The notes beneath the pieces are model-generated. The model was not told the DNA's origin, made no database searches, and saw only the letters and a program-made list of their open reading frames with translations. Positions 1 to 10,029 of a stretch of 64,000 nucleotides of DNA are shown in pieces. A program made the position numbers and the translations under genes. The DNA comes from a bacterium. Its GTDB lineage: Bacteria; SZUA-79; Acidulodesulfobacterales; Acidulodesulfobacteraceae. The stretch is taken from NCBI GenBank assembly GCA_021822485.1, contig JAKAQP010000003.1:1-64000 (forward strand), given 5' to 3'. The stretch's first letter is position 1, and the number at the start of each line of letters is the position of its first letter.

Positions 1-314
1 TTAGATATACAATATAATACGGCTTTGCATTTTTAGCAAGATTAAAATATAAATTACCGATTTAATAAATTTTACCAAAGAAATGTTAATAAAAAATATA
101 TGTTTTATAAACGACAATATATTTTTTTACGCAATAAAACTATAAAAATAAAAATTTAATCGTTTACGTAATATTTATTTTAAATTAACATTAATGAGAT
201 ATAATTATTTCATGAATAATTTTAGTCCGTTTCATTTAAATATTGCCTGCCGAAATTATTCATTTATTTTTAATTTAACTTTATTTAACTTTTAATTTAA
301 AGGAGAGATTTAAA

Positions 315-863
315 ATGAAAAAGTCTAAATTTTTTTTCCTGTTTATGTTTTTGTTGGCATTTGTCTTTACGGGAACGTATTTTGCGGGAAAAGCTTTTGC
401 ATTTCAAGGCATGCAAAAACACAATTTTATGGGGCATAAATTTATGCGCCGCGGTAAAATGAATATGTGGATGAGAATAGGTATGTTTAATGTTTTTACG
501 CTCAAAAAGAAATTGCATTTAAATAAAAATCAGTTTCATCAAATTATGCTGTTTAAACGCCAGGAATTTAAAACTTTTAAGTCTAATATGGGAAACTTTG
601 GAAATCCGCTGCTTGCGGCAATGAAATCCGGTACGTTCGACAAAAGCGTTTTCGTATCGGGTATTACGAATAAAGTTAAAAATATGGCCGAAATTAAAGC
701 AAACTTTTTTCAAAAATTCTTTAGCGTTTTAACGCCGAAACAGAGAAACGAATTTGTGCAAATGATGAAGAACAGAATTGCCGATAAAATTAAACGCCTT
801 GAGTTTATGAAAAAAATGTTGGACAAAAAAATTAAGGCAATGAAAGAAAATATGTCCGAATAA
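315..863 (+). CDS. Spy/CpxP-like periplasmic protein (LTxxQ motif)
   Basis: Signal peptide; Met/Lys-rich helical protein with 'VLTPKQRNEFVQMM'; lies immediately upstream of a two-component pair; SD aggagag. Confidence 0.65.
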   Translation: MKKSKFFFLFMFLLAFVFTGTYFAGKAFAFQGMQKHNFMGHKFMRRGKMNMWMRIGMFNVFTLKKKLHLNKNQFHQIMLFKRQEFKTFKSNMGNFGNPLLAAMKSGTFDKSVFVSGITNKVKNMAEIKANFFQKFFSVLTPKQRNEFVQMMKNRIADKIKRLEFMKKMLDKKIKAMKENMSE

Positions 864-1116
864 TATCTTTTTTTTGAATATCGATTGGCATTATTAGTAT
901 TAATCGGCATCCTGAACGGTTAATTTTAAATTTTGCGAAGCGGTTGCGTTATTTGTTATCATCATATTAATGTGGCCGCTTCCGCCGTCTTATTTATCAA
1001 ATTAATATAGTAATGCAATTTAATTCGATATTTATTATATTATATCCTTTATGGCATGCGAAGTTTTAACAATTTTTTTATTTTACATACTATCATTATA
1101 AATATTATTAAATATT

Positions 1117-1821
1117 ATGACAAAAGTTATAATGATTGAAGACGACAAAGAAATCGCCGAACTCTTAAAAGAATATCTTTATAAATTTAATATAGAACTG
1201 GTAAATTTTGAAACAGCGGAAGGCGGACTTAACGCTTTAAAAGAGAATGCAGACGGCTTTGACCTTTTAATTTTAGACCTGACGTTACCGGACTCCGACG
1301 GATTAGAAGTATGCAAATCTGTTTCTCAGTTATACGCTCTTCCGATAATTATATCTTCGGCAAGGGGCGATTATTCCGACATAGTAACGGGACTTGAAAT
1401 AGGCGCAGACGATTACGTCGCAAAACCTTACAATCCGCGAGAGCTTGTCGCGCGGATCAGGGCGATAACCAGAAGAAAAGCGTCTAATAAAAGCAAGGTT
1501 ACCGGCAATAATGAGGTTGATAACGGCGGCGGCTTTGAAATAGACGAAAACAAAATGCTTATTAAAAAAAATGGGAAAACCGTCGACTTAACCTCTGCGG
1601 AATACGAGCTTTTTTTGCTTTTATATAAAAATAAAGGAAACGTTATTACAAGAGACTATATTTTGGAAAATATTAAAACTATGAGCTATGAAAGCATAGA
1701 CAGGACAGTCGACGTTTTGATAGGAAGAATAAGAAAAAAAATAGGGGACGATCCGCGAAATCCAAAATACATTAAGTCCATAAGGGGTTATGGATATAAA
1801 TTTTACTATGATGAAAATTAA
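1117..1821 (+). CDS. OmpR-family response regulator
   Basis: Receiver domain (EDD, LDLTLP, KPYNPRELVARI) and winged-helix C-terminus (RTVDVLIGRIRKKIGDDPRNPKYIKSIRGYGYKF). Confidence 0.93.
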   Translation: MTKVIMIEDDKEIAELLKEYLYKFNIELVNFETAEGGLNALKENADGFDLLILDLTLPDSDGLEVCKSVSQLYALPIIISSARGDYSDIVTGLEIGADDYVAKPYNPRELVARIRAITRRKASNKSKVTGNNEVDNGGGFEIDENKMLIKKNGKTVDLTSAEYELFLLLYKNKGNVITRDYILENIKTMSYESIDRTVDVLIGRIRKKIGDDPRNPKYIKSIRGYGYKFYYDEN

Positions 1822-3055
1822 CAGACACTCCGTATTGTTTAAAATAAATATAGTTTTTATTCTGTCTTTTGCGGTATTGCTGTTTTTCTATTTATTTGCG
1901 CATAAAATAATAAACCGCGTCGAAACTTTCAAATTTCTTAGAAAAGCCGTGTTTCTCGTTAAAAAAAATAAATTAAAAGACGCCGAAATGTTCGGCGTTA
2001 ATTTAATAAAAAATACAAAAAATATCGATAAGATTTTAAAAAACGGCAAAATTATATTAAAAAGAAATCCTCCCCGCCTTAATTATACGCTTAATTTACT
2101 AAGCCTAGACGGAAATAAGTATTTATATTTCAAGTCTAAAACGGGAACAACTAATCTTTTATTAAAAAGAATTTCCGGCATAAACGAAAGGCAGAACATT
2201 TTATTAGCCGCATGGATAGGTTTAAACGTTATACTTATTCTCTTGTATATTAGTATATTCCGCTCTATAAGGCCTCTTAAAAAATTAAGGGACAATATTG
2301 AAGAATTTAAAAACGGAAATATATACGTCGATTTAAGCGGCTATGCTTCAAGAAAGGATGAGATAGGATTTTTGGCGAAAGAATTTAAAGAAGCTGTAGA
2401 TAATCTTAAAAAAACCATGAATACTAGAGTTTGGTTTATTAGAAACATAGCACACGAATTAAAAACGCCTATTACTAAAGGAAAAATTGCCCTCGAATTA
2501 TTAAAAGACGAAGACGAAAATAAAAAAAGAATATTTTCGGACATATTTAACAGGCTTGAAATGCTTATAAACGAACTTTTCGCCGCGGAAAAAATAGCGG
2601 CGGGAAGCGAAATTTTAAATATGACCGCCTGCAGTTTAAAAGACGTAATCGACAGGGCAACCGAACTGCTTTTCGTAAAAAACGACGGCGTTATAAGCGT
2701 TATTTCCGATAATACGAATTATACGGTTAAAGCGGATTGCGAACTGCTTAGCATAGCTATAAAAAATTTATTGGATAATGCGGTTAAATTTAAAACTAAC
2801 GAGGAATCGGCCGTCACCGTAAACATAGAAAAAGGCGTTTTGAACATAATAAACGAAGGAGCAAAACCTTCTATTTCAGAAGACGCTATGTTTGAGCCTT
2901 TTGCAAAAGATATTAACGCAAAAAATAAAGACGGCTTCGGACTCGGTTTGTATATAACAAAACAAATAATAGAAAAACATGGATTAAAAATTATATACGA
3001 ATATACGGGCGGCAAAAATATTTTTAAAATAGATTTAAATAAAATTCAAATTTGA
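1808..3055 (+). CDS. Sensor histidine kinase (HAMP, HisKA, HATPase)
   Basis: Two TM segments, 'RNIAHELKTPITKGKIALELL' H-box, 'NLLDNAVKF' N-box, 'DGFGLGLYI' G-box; overlaps the regulator stop. ORF track starts at 1790; start at 1808 (MMKINRHS) is preferred. Confidence 0.9.
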   Translation: MMKINRHSVLFKINIVFILSFAVLLFFYLFAHKIINRVETFKFLRKAVFLVKKNKLKDAEMFGVNLIKNTKNIDKILKNGKIILKRNPPRLNYTLNLLSLDGNKYLYFKSKTGTTNLLLKRISGINERQNILLAAWIGLNVILILLYISIFRSIRPLKKLRDNIEEFKNGNIYVDLSGYASRKDEIGFLAKEFKEAVDNLKKTMNTRVWFIRNIAHELKTPITKGKIALELLKDEDENKKRIFSDIFNRLEMLINELFAAEKIAAGSEILNMTACSLKDVIDRATELLFVKNDGVISVISDNTNYTVKADCELLSIAIKNLLDNAVKFKTNEESAVTVNIEKGVLNIINEGAKPSISEDAMFEPFAKDINAKNKDGFGLGLYITKQIIEKHGLKIIYEYTGGKNIFKIDLNKIQI

Positions 3056-3086
3056 TTATTATTTAAATTCGTTGTATATTAAATAA

Positions 3087-3608
3087 ATGGGGTTATTTGG
3101 AAAAATTTTTTTTGCAATAGTTATAGATATATTTTTAGAAATTTACGTATTTATAGAAATAGCCGAAAGATTGGGCTATGCCGAAACAGCCGGCCTTTTG
3201 ATATTATTTAGTATAGCCGGTTACGTAATAACTAAAAGAATTAAATATGCCGCTTTTCAAAATGCGCTATCCGATTTTTCAAAAGGAAAAATTTTAAATA
3301 AAAATTTTATTAAATCGGCGGCTTACTTTATCGCCGGAGTGCTGTTTTTTATTCCCGGATTTATAACCGACTGCATAGCGGTTCTTTTTTTGATTCCGTT
3401 TTTAAATTATTTTCTAATATATCTGATATTTAAATACTTCAAAAATAAATTGAAAGGCAATTTTACTTATTATTATCATAACGTACATAACGAAGCCGAA
3501 GACGGCATGGATGTATTTACGACGGAAGCCGGAGAGGCTGAAGATCCCGACGCTGATGAAAAACCGCATAAGACTAATTTAATCTCCCTGCCTTTTAAAA
3601 AACACTAA
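3087..3608 (+). CDS. fxsA: FxsA family membrane protein
   Basis: FxsA-like TM pattern 'GLFGKIFFAIVIDIFLEIYVFIEIAERLGYAETAGLLILFSIAGYVITKR ... PGFITDCIAVLFLIPF'. Confidence 0.8.
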   Translation: MGLFGKIFFAIVIDIFLEIYVFIEIAERLGYAETAGLLILFSIAGYVITKRIKYAAFQNALSDFSKGKILNKNFIKSAAYFIAGVLFFIPGFITDCIAVLFLIPFLNYFLIYLIFKYFKNKLKGNFTYYYHNVHNEAEDGMDVFTTEAGEAEDPDADEKPHKTNLISLPFKKH

Positions 3609-3671
3609 AATAAATAAAATACTGCTTTTTTATCGTTTCGTTTTGAAACTGTCCCTCCTGCATTATAAATT

Positions 3672-5774
3672 TTACAAGGGTATCATAACGATTATAAAAA
3701 AAGCCGCGATAAAGACGAAGAATATATAAAATATGTACAAATTTAAAGAACCGTTCTGCATAAGTTCGGTCGTTACGGAACTGATTTTTTCGAACAGTTT
3801 TATCAGGGGCAGATATAGATAATATTCGATAAGCGGAAATATATAAGAGCCGTAACCGCTTGAATTATGATAATAAGACGAGTAAGGAAAAGGGTTTTTA
3901 AGTTCGTGAGGATGTTTTGATGTTTCGCTTTGAACATGTACCCTGCTTCTTTTTTTATAAACAAGATTAAACATAATTCTTAAAGCATTGGAAAAACCCA
4001 GCGCCGATACCTGCGCATGCGGATTTATTAAATTTTTGCTTCCGCCGCCTGTCCATGCGTAATCCACGAAACGCTGCTTGGGTTTTACTATAGTTTTATA
4101 TAAAATATAAAGGATTAATATAAACGCGATCGATACGAAAAACAGGTAAACAGGGCTTGACGCAGAAAACGAGCTGTAATAAGGTATAAATATATAATTT
4201 TTTAATATTTTACCGCTAATATTAATGTGATATATAGACTGCGATACTTTTGACAGAACCGGAGTATATAAAAACATAAAGCCCGCCAACGATATGCCGA
4301 TAAGCGCCGGTATTAAAAGGGCTATATTCATAGAAAACGGAACTTCTTTCGCTTGTTTTGCTTCCTTTGACTTCGGCAAACCGAGAAACGTAAGTCCGTA
4401 TAATTTTACGTAAGTCGAAACAGCAACGGCCATACTTAAAGCCATTATGGCTCCTACCGTAAAAATAAGTATCCTTGGAAGAACGGAACTTATATGAAAA
4501 CCTAAAAAAACAACCTCGAGATTGAGCCATTCGGAAACGAACCCGTTAAGCGGCGGAATTCCGGCGGCGGATAAAATCCCTATAAATATAAGCACTCCGG
4601 TCAAAGGCATGCCTTTTAAAATTCCTCCGAATTTATCGATATCGTGGCTTCCCGTTTCATATTCTATATTTCCCGAACCCATAAATAAAAGGCTTTTAAA
4701 AAACGCATGATTTATTAGAGCATATAGCGAGGCGACGAGAGCAAGCGCTGAGAGACCGGCCAAACCGAAATAATTATAATAAAGCGATGCGCCTATTCCG
4801 GTTAATATCAAACCCATATTATCGACGGTAGAATATGACAACAGCACTTTAATATCATGCGTCTGAGACATATATAAAACGCCGAAAAACATCGTTGACG
4901 CCGCAATAATCAATACGATTGAACCAAGCATTAACGCAGTGTTTAGCGGATGAAGAACATAAAGTCCAAACCTGATGACCCCGTAAACTCCGCAGGACGT
5001 CAACACGCCGCTTAAAACTCCGGACACTCCCGAAGGCGACGCGGGATGAGCCTCAGGCAGCCATATATGAAGTGGAACTATGCCCATTTTTGCCCCGAAA
5101 CCGAATAAAAACAACAGAAAAACTATTTCTTTTACATAAGCCGGCATCGTTAAACTTTTAAGCGTTTCGAAATTAAAACTATTTGCATGCAAATATAAAA
5201 TTATTAAACCGACTATTATAAGCATTGCGCCTATTTCCATTATGACCGCCATTAAAAAAGCTGCCCTCTTGGTTCCCTTGACATAATGTTTGGTCATTAC
5301 AAGAAAATAGGAAGATACCGCCATAATTTCCCAAAAAATTATGAATATAAAGCCGTTAAAAGAAATAATGACGTAATAAACGCTGATAAGCATTATGCCG
5401 AACAGGAACGAAAAAAGCGGCGTATTTATCTCTCGCCCTATCTTTTCGATATATTTTATCTGGTAGAGGGCTATATAAAAAAATACCGAAAAAATAAACA
5501 GTATAAAAAAATCGCTTAGCGGGTCGAATTTTAATATTATTCTGCCTGCCGGAAAAAATCTTCCAATCTGAAACGACAGGTTTAAAAGATTTCCCGCTTC
5601 CATAAACGAAATTACCGAATATAAAACAGCCGTAAAGGAAGCCGCCATATATAGAATGTTTGAAAAAACGAAGGGTATGGATTTAAATCTATCCCCCGAA
5701 ATCAAACCTATCATCGAAACAATAACGCCGGATAACGAAAAAAGTAAAAATAGATAATAATAATTATACGTCAT
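3672..5774 (-). CDS. NuoL/HyfB-like proton-translocating membrane subunit of an Ehr/group-4-hydrogenase-like complex
   Basis: Antiporter-like core 'GFGAKMGIVPLHIWLPEAHPASPSGVSGVLSGVLTSCGVYG', 'LLSYSTVDNMGLI', 'NHAFFKSLLFMGSGNI'. Confidence 0.9.
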   Translation of the reverse strand: MTYNYYYLFLLFSLSGVIVSMIGLISGDRFKSIPFVFSNILYMAASFTAVLYSVISFMEAGNLLNLSFQIGRFFPAGRIILKFDPLSDFFILFIFSVFFYIALYQIKYIEKIGREINTPLFSFLFGIMLISVYYVIISFNGFIFIIFWEIMAVSSYFLVMTKHYVKGTKRAAFLMAVIMEIGAMLIIVGLIILYLHANSFNFETLKSLTMPAYVKEIVFLLFLFGFGAKMGIVPLHIWLPEAHPASPSGVSGVLSGVLTSCGVYGVIRFGLYVLHPLNTALMLGSIVLIIAASTMFFGVLYMSQTHDIKVLLSYSTVDNMGLILTGIGASLYYNYFGLAGLSALALVASLYALINHAFFKSLLFMGSGNIEYETGSHDIDKFGGILKGMPLTGVLIFIGILSAAGIPPLNGFVSEWLNLEVVFLGFHISSVLPRILIFTVGAIMALSMAVAVSTYVKLYGLTFLGLPKSKEAKQAKEVPFSMNIALLIPALIGISLAGFMFLYTPVLSKVSQSIYHINISGKILKNYIFIPYYSSFSASSPVYLFFVSIAFILILYILYKTIVKPKQRFVDYAWTGGGSKNLINPHAQVSALGFSNALRIMFNLVYKKRSRVHVQSETSKHPHELKNPFPYSSYYHNSSGYGSYIFPLIEYYLYLPLIKLFEKISSVTTELMQNGSLNLYIFYIFFVFIAAFFIIVMIPL

Positions 5775-6583
5775 TTTAAACCGCCATTTTTTATTAACAG
5801 CAAAACGTTTAATATTTCAAAAGGATTTGGCGGACAGTGCGGCAGCATAATTACGTTTTCGTTATCGAGTAAAGCAAGCAGGTTTGAATCCTCCGCCCCC
5901 TTTGCCGTTTCGTTCTCGAAAATGCCGCCGAAAATAGCGCATGAACCTGCCAAAACGATAAACCTCGGTTTCGGAATATTATCTAAAACATTTAAAAATA
6001 CCTCCTTCATTCGTTCCGTAAAAGTTCCGGTCGCAAGCAAAACATCGGCAAACCTTGGACTTGGCGTAATAAATATTCCTAACCTGTGCATATTGTAATA
6101 CGGATTGTTTAACGCGTTTATTTCCGATTCGCACGCCCCGCAAGAACCCGTATCTATATGTTTAACAAATAACGATTTTTTAAAAATTTTTTTATCGGCC
6201 GTATAATTTTGCGGACATATATTGAAATCTAATCCTGCTGCATAACTTATTGCGCCGATACCTCCTGAGCCGTTAACATCGATACAAACGTCTATGCACA
6301 ATCCGCAAAAAATACACCTTTCCGCATCGATAACTTTTAACGGCGCACATTCCTTTATTTCTTCTTCATCGGATAAATTACTCAGGTTTATTGCTTTCGT
6401 CGGACAAACAAGTTCGCACTCCCTGCATTTCCGTTCCCGCTCGTTGTCTTTTTTTGTCAAATTTAAACATTTCCGTTCATTTATTTTTATCGATGAGATA
6501 AACCCGTCGTAAAAATCGTTTTCTTTAGGAAATTTAACCGATTTTATTCCGAATTTTAATCCGTTATAAGTCCAGAAAGCCAT
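5771..6583 (-). CDS. NuoI-like 2x[4Fe-4S] ferredoxin domain fused to NuoB/HyfI-like 20 kDa small subunit
   Basis: CxxCxxxCP ('CRECELVCPTKA') and CxxCxxC ('CIFCGLCIDVC') followed by 'GSCGACESEI ... GSCAIFGG ... HCPPNP'. Confidence 0.88.
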   Translation of the reverse strand: MAFWTYNGLKFGIKSVKFPKENDFYDGFISSIKINERKCLNLTKKDNERERKCRECELVCPTKAINLSNLSDEEEIKECAPLKVIDAERCIFCGLCIDVCIDVNGSGGIGAISYAAGLDFNICPQNYTADKKIFKKSLFVKHIDTGSCGACESEINALNNPYYNMHRLGIFITPSPRFADVLLATGTFTERMKEVFLNVLDNIPKPRFIVLAGSCAIFGGIFENETAKGAEDSNLLALLDNENVIMLPHCPPNPFEILNVLLLIKNGGLK

Positions 6584-6653
6584 TATGCTTTAATCCTTAT
6601 ATTATAATTCATTATTATATTGATTTTTTTAACTTTATTGTTTTTGTTCCGCT

Positions 6654-7826
6654 TCATTTATCCAATGCCGCAACGGAAAAATTATAACTCGTCTCGTTTA
6701 TGTTAAAATCCATCATCATCGTATTTTTTGTACCGCAGGCAAACAATTTATAATTATTTTCAAACGGATATTTTATGCTTATTTTTTTAAAAATAGTACC
6801 GTCAAAATCTTTTATATAACAAAAAATTGCTCCTTCGGACGATTCCGCGTATCCAAAACCGTGCTTTGACTTTTCGTCTTTAAAATATCGGTTTTCCAAA
6901 TCCTTCGACTCTTCAAATTCTTCCTGCTTCGATAAATAATCCGCCGTGTAACGAAATCCATTTCGTTTAAGCATATCGCGACAGTATTCAAGTATATTTA
7001 AAGACTGCCCTATTTCTTCAATTCTGACCATATATCTCGAAAAAGCATCTCCGTCTTCAAATACGACGGGTTTAACGTTTATTTTACCGTATAAAAGATA
7101 CGGCCTGTTTATTCTTAAATCTGATGAAATACCTGCGCTTTTTGCTGCAACTCCTTTTGCGCAGAACCGCTTTGCCGTTTTTAAATCTATTTTTCCGGTA
7201 GTCTTCAATCTGTCTATGTGGGATTTTGTTTCCATATTTTTTTTAATTATTTCCTGAACTTTATTTACGATTAATCTTACGGAATTAAAAATATTTTCGA
7301 TATCTTCGAGCGATAAATTTACTCTGATTCCGCCTATTTCGTTAATGCCCATAAAATAACGGGATTTTAAATACTTATGAGACAACTGTTTTAACGCCTC
7401 CGCATGATAGGCATATAAAGCGGAAGGAACCTGAATATAGGTGGACTCGGCTATTTCCGATAAATTTTCTATATGGTTTCTGATTCTTTCAAATTCTGCA
7501 AAAAACATTCGCAGAATTTTAATATTATTATGTATTTTATCCTTAAGCCCTAAGAAATCTTCAACGCCGAGGCAGCAGCTCAGGGAAGCGGAAAAAGCGT
7601 GAAGTCCCGATATTCTCTCTATAAGCAAAATCTGTTCGTATAAATTTCTTTTTCCGGCAAGAATGGTTTTAACATTTCTTGTCTTATAACCTGCCGTAAT
7701 TTCTAAATTATGAAGCTCTTCCCCCGACGACAGAAAATTAAATAAAATAGACTCGGAAACGCCTTTTCTTACCGGACCCCAGATAAACTCGTAATCTCCC
7801 AAAAATTTATATTTGCCGTGATTCAT
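6654..7826 (-). CDS. NuoD/HyfG-like large subunit without NiFe cysteine ligands
   Basis: 'LLIERISGLHAFSASL', 'FAEFERIRNHI', 'GINEIGGIRVNLS', 'MVRIEEIGQSLNIL', 'SSEGAIFCYIKDFDGTIFKKISIKYPF'; no CxxC at the N- or C-terminal ligand positions. Confidence 0.85.
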   Translation of the reverse strand: MNHGKYKFLGDYEFIWGPVRKGVSESILFNFLSSGEELHNLEITAGYKTRNVKTILAGKRNLYEQILLIERISGLHAFSASLSCCLGVEDFLGLKDKIHNNIKILRMFFAEFERIRNHIENLSEIAESTYIQVPSALYAYHAEALKQLSHKYLKSRYFMGINEIGGIRVNLSLEDIENIFNSVRLIVNKVQEIIKKNMETKSHIDRLKTTGKIDLKTAKRFCAKGVAAKSAGISSDLRINRPYLLYGKINVKPVVFEDGDAFSRYMVRIEEIGQSLNILEYCRDMLKRNGFRYTADYLSKQEEFEESKDLENRYFKDEKSKHGFGYAESSEGAIFCYIKDFDGTIFKKISIKYPFENNYKLFACGTKNTMMMDFNINETSYNFSVAALDK

Positions 7827-7851
7827 AACTTTTGTAAATTTTTATTTTATT

Positions 7852-9345
7852 TTATTTTATTTTAAAATTTATGATATGGACTATCCCAATTAATAAATTA
7901 TGCAGACCGCTTGGAATATAAAATCCTAAAATTAACGATGCCGCGAGCGGCAGTAACATAGGCACATATGAAAACGGCGAAAAATCGCCTCTTTCCTCGT
8001 TAAAATTTTCGTCCGCTTTACCGAAAACAATAGAACCCGTTTTCGACAACAGGCTCACAAACGCCGCAATTAAGAGGCTTATCAACAAAACCGTCATCCA
8101 GTAATAGCCGTTTTTTAAACTCTGGAGTATTATTAAAAATTCACCGATAAATATTATAGAAGGCGGGGCGCCGATTAACGCCAGCACGCCGGCAGAAAAT
8201 AAAAAAGCGGTCTTAGGCATAACATAAAAAGCCCCTTTAATTTTTTTAATATCTTTTGTTTTATATTTGTGTAAAAAATTGCCGGAACCGAAAAACATAA
8301 CCGGCTTTATCAGGCTGTGTCCCAGCATTTGCAAAAGCGCGCCAAAAGTTCCGAATATTCCACCCAAACCGAACCCCAAACTAATTATGCTCATATGTTC
8401 TATGCTAGAATACGCGAAAAGCCTCTTCGTAGTTTTTTGATTGATAATTCCCATTACGCCGATAAATAAAGAAAAAAGACCGATTATAATCATAATAGTC
8501 TGAGGGAAGTTAAAACCCAAATTTTTCCCGGTAATATTAAAATACCTCATTATGCCGTACATTGCCGTATTTAAAAGGGAAGCCGAAAGCATGCTTGAAA
8601 TAGGAGAAGGAGCTTCGGAATGGGCATCGGGAAGCCACGTATGCATTGGAGCAAAACCGACTTTAGTGCCCAAACCGATTACTATTAAGACAAATGCGAA
8701 TCTTACTATATCCTTATTGAGATAAACTGCGTTTAAGCTTAAATTAGTCCAATCCATAGATGTAGCAATATTTCCGCTTCCCGGAATATTCCCCGAAAGA
8801 TAAAAAAGTACAGTGCCTAAAAGAGCAAGGGAAATTCCCGCAGAAACTATCACTATGTACTTCCATGCGGCTTCTATAGACTTTTCCGTAACTTCCGCGA
8901 TAACTAAAAAAGCGCTCGTTATCGTCGTAAGTTCGATATCTATAAGATAAACCGCCATGTTATTAATCATGGGGGCAACCAGCATACTCAACGCAAAAAG
9001 ATTTAAAAAAAAATAATACCTGAAAAATTCTCCGTCGGTTATCTGTTCGTCTTCAATTGCAAGCCTCATATATGAAATTCCGTACATAGAAGACAAAAAA
9101 TACACGATGCCGACCAGCAGTATTATATAAGAGCTAAATTTATCTATTACTATCGCCCCGTTAAAAATCGAGACGGTTTTCAGGGTTATCGAAAAGTAAA
9201 GAATAATAAACGCGCCGGCAAGGTCTAAAGAAGAAGAAAAAAGACTTGCATATTCGACAAATCTTTTATTTTTTAAAATAAAAGAACTTAAAGAAACAAA
9301 TAGCGGAATTATCAAAAATATAACGATAAAAAGTTTCATATTCAT
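7852..9345 (-). CDS. NuoN/L or HyfF-like membrane subunit
   Basis: 'GLGTKVGFAPMHTWLPDAHSEAPSPISSMLSASLLNTAMYG', 'LFAYSSIEHMSIISLGFG', 'MLGHSLIKPVMFFGSGN'. Confidence 0.9.
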   Translation of the reverse strand: MNMKLFIVIFLIIPLFVSLSSFILKNKRFVEYASLFSSSLDLAGAFIILYFSITLKTVSIFNGAIVIDKFSSYIILLVGIVYFLSSMYGISYMRLAIEDEQITDGEFFRYYFFLNLFALSMLVAPMINNMAVYLIDIELTTITSAFLVIAEVTEKSIEAAWKYIVIVSAGISLALLGTVLFYLSGNIPGSGNIATSMDWTNLSLNAVYLNKDIVRFAFVLIVIGLGTKVGFAPMHTWLPDAHSEAPSPISSMLSASLLNTAMYGIMRYFNITGKNLGFNFPQTIMIIIGLFSLFIGVMGIINQKTTKRLFAYSSIEHMSIISLGFGLGGIFGTFGALLQMLGHSLIKPVMFFGSGNFLHKYKTKDIKKIKGAFYVMPKTAFLFSAGVLALIGAPPSIIFIGEFLIILQSLKNGYYWMTVLLISLLIAAFVSLLSKTGSIVFGKADENFNEERGDFSPFSYVPMLLPLAASLILGFYIPSGLHNLLIGIVHIINFKIK

Positions 9346-9351
9346 ATGGTT

Positions 9352-10026
9352 TTAACCTACCAACCTGTTTAACATAGTAGTAGAAAATGAACCTGTCTGT
9401 ATCTTCATAAACATAGAAAGAATCAGCATTGCCGTTACCGTCACCAGAATATCGAATAAAACTACCAGTTCTACTATGAGCGGAAGAGTCGGAACTACGA
9501 CGACCGATAAAAGAAATATTCCGTTTTCTATGACAAGAAGTCCAAGAATATGCGTTATCGTAGTAAATCTCGAGATAATCATAAAAAACCCTACGAATAT
9601 TAAACTTAATGCAATCGAAGAAGCGTTTACGACTATTTTAGAAGAAAACGGGGAAATCAATCTGTATATCAAAAAATAGGCAAAAACCGTTAAAACAACG
9701 CCTGAAATAATAGAAAACGGTATTTTAAGGGTCAATTTTACTTCTTCTTTAATGTTAAATTTTTTTATCATTTTTAAAAGAATGTAAGGAACAAATATAG
9801 TTCTTACGAAAAGCGTTAAAAAAGCGACAAGATACAAATCTACGCTTTGCGCTTCTATTCCCAGAATCAGGGTAAGGACGAATATTAAAAACGACTGGAA
9901 ACCGTAAGCGTGTATATAAAACGAAATCCATCTAGAACTCAGCATTACGAACGAGGACAGAAGAACCAGCGAAACCAGGAGGTCTTCGATAACGTAAATG
10001 TAAAGCGGCATTGAGTATCCAAGCAT
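9352..10026 (-). CDS. HyfE-like (NuoK-related) membrane subunit
   Basis: HyfE-like multi-TM protein in the cluster; 'LLVIENGIFLLSVVVVPTLPLIVELVVLFDILVTV'. Confidence 0.85.
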   Translation of the reverse strand: MLGYSMPLYIYVIEDLLVSLVLLSSFVMLSSRWISFYIHAYGFQSFLIFVLTLILGIEAQSVDLYLVAFLTLFVRTIFVPYILLKMIKKFNIKEEVKLTLKIPFSIISGVVLTVFAYFLIYRLISPFSSKIVVNASSIALSLIFVGFFMIISRFTTITHILGLLVIENGIFLLSVVVVPTLPLIVELVVLFDILVTVTAMLILSMFMKIQTGSFSTTMLNRLVG

Positions 10027-10029
10027 TTT

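Noticed and set aside
297-518. Antisense ORF opposite the CpxP-like gene, and similar antisense ORFs (e.g. 519-713, 4222-4530, 14825-15448, 24526-24918, 32877-33416)
   Set aside because: They lie inside well-supported genes on the opposite strand and show no recognisable motifs.
900-995. Weak stem (gcgaagcgg / ccgcttccgc) downstream of the CpxP-like gene
   Set aside because: Long loop and no U-tract; not a convincing terminator.
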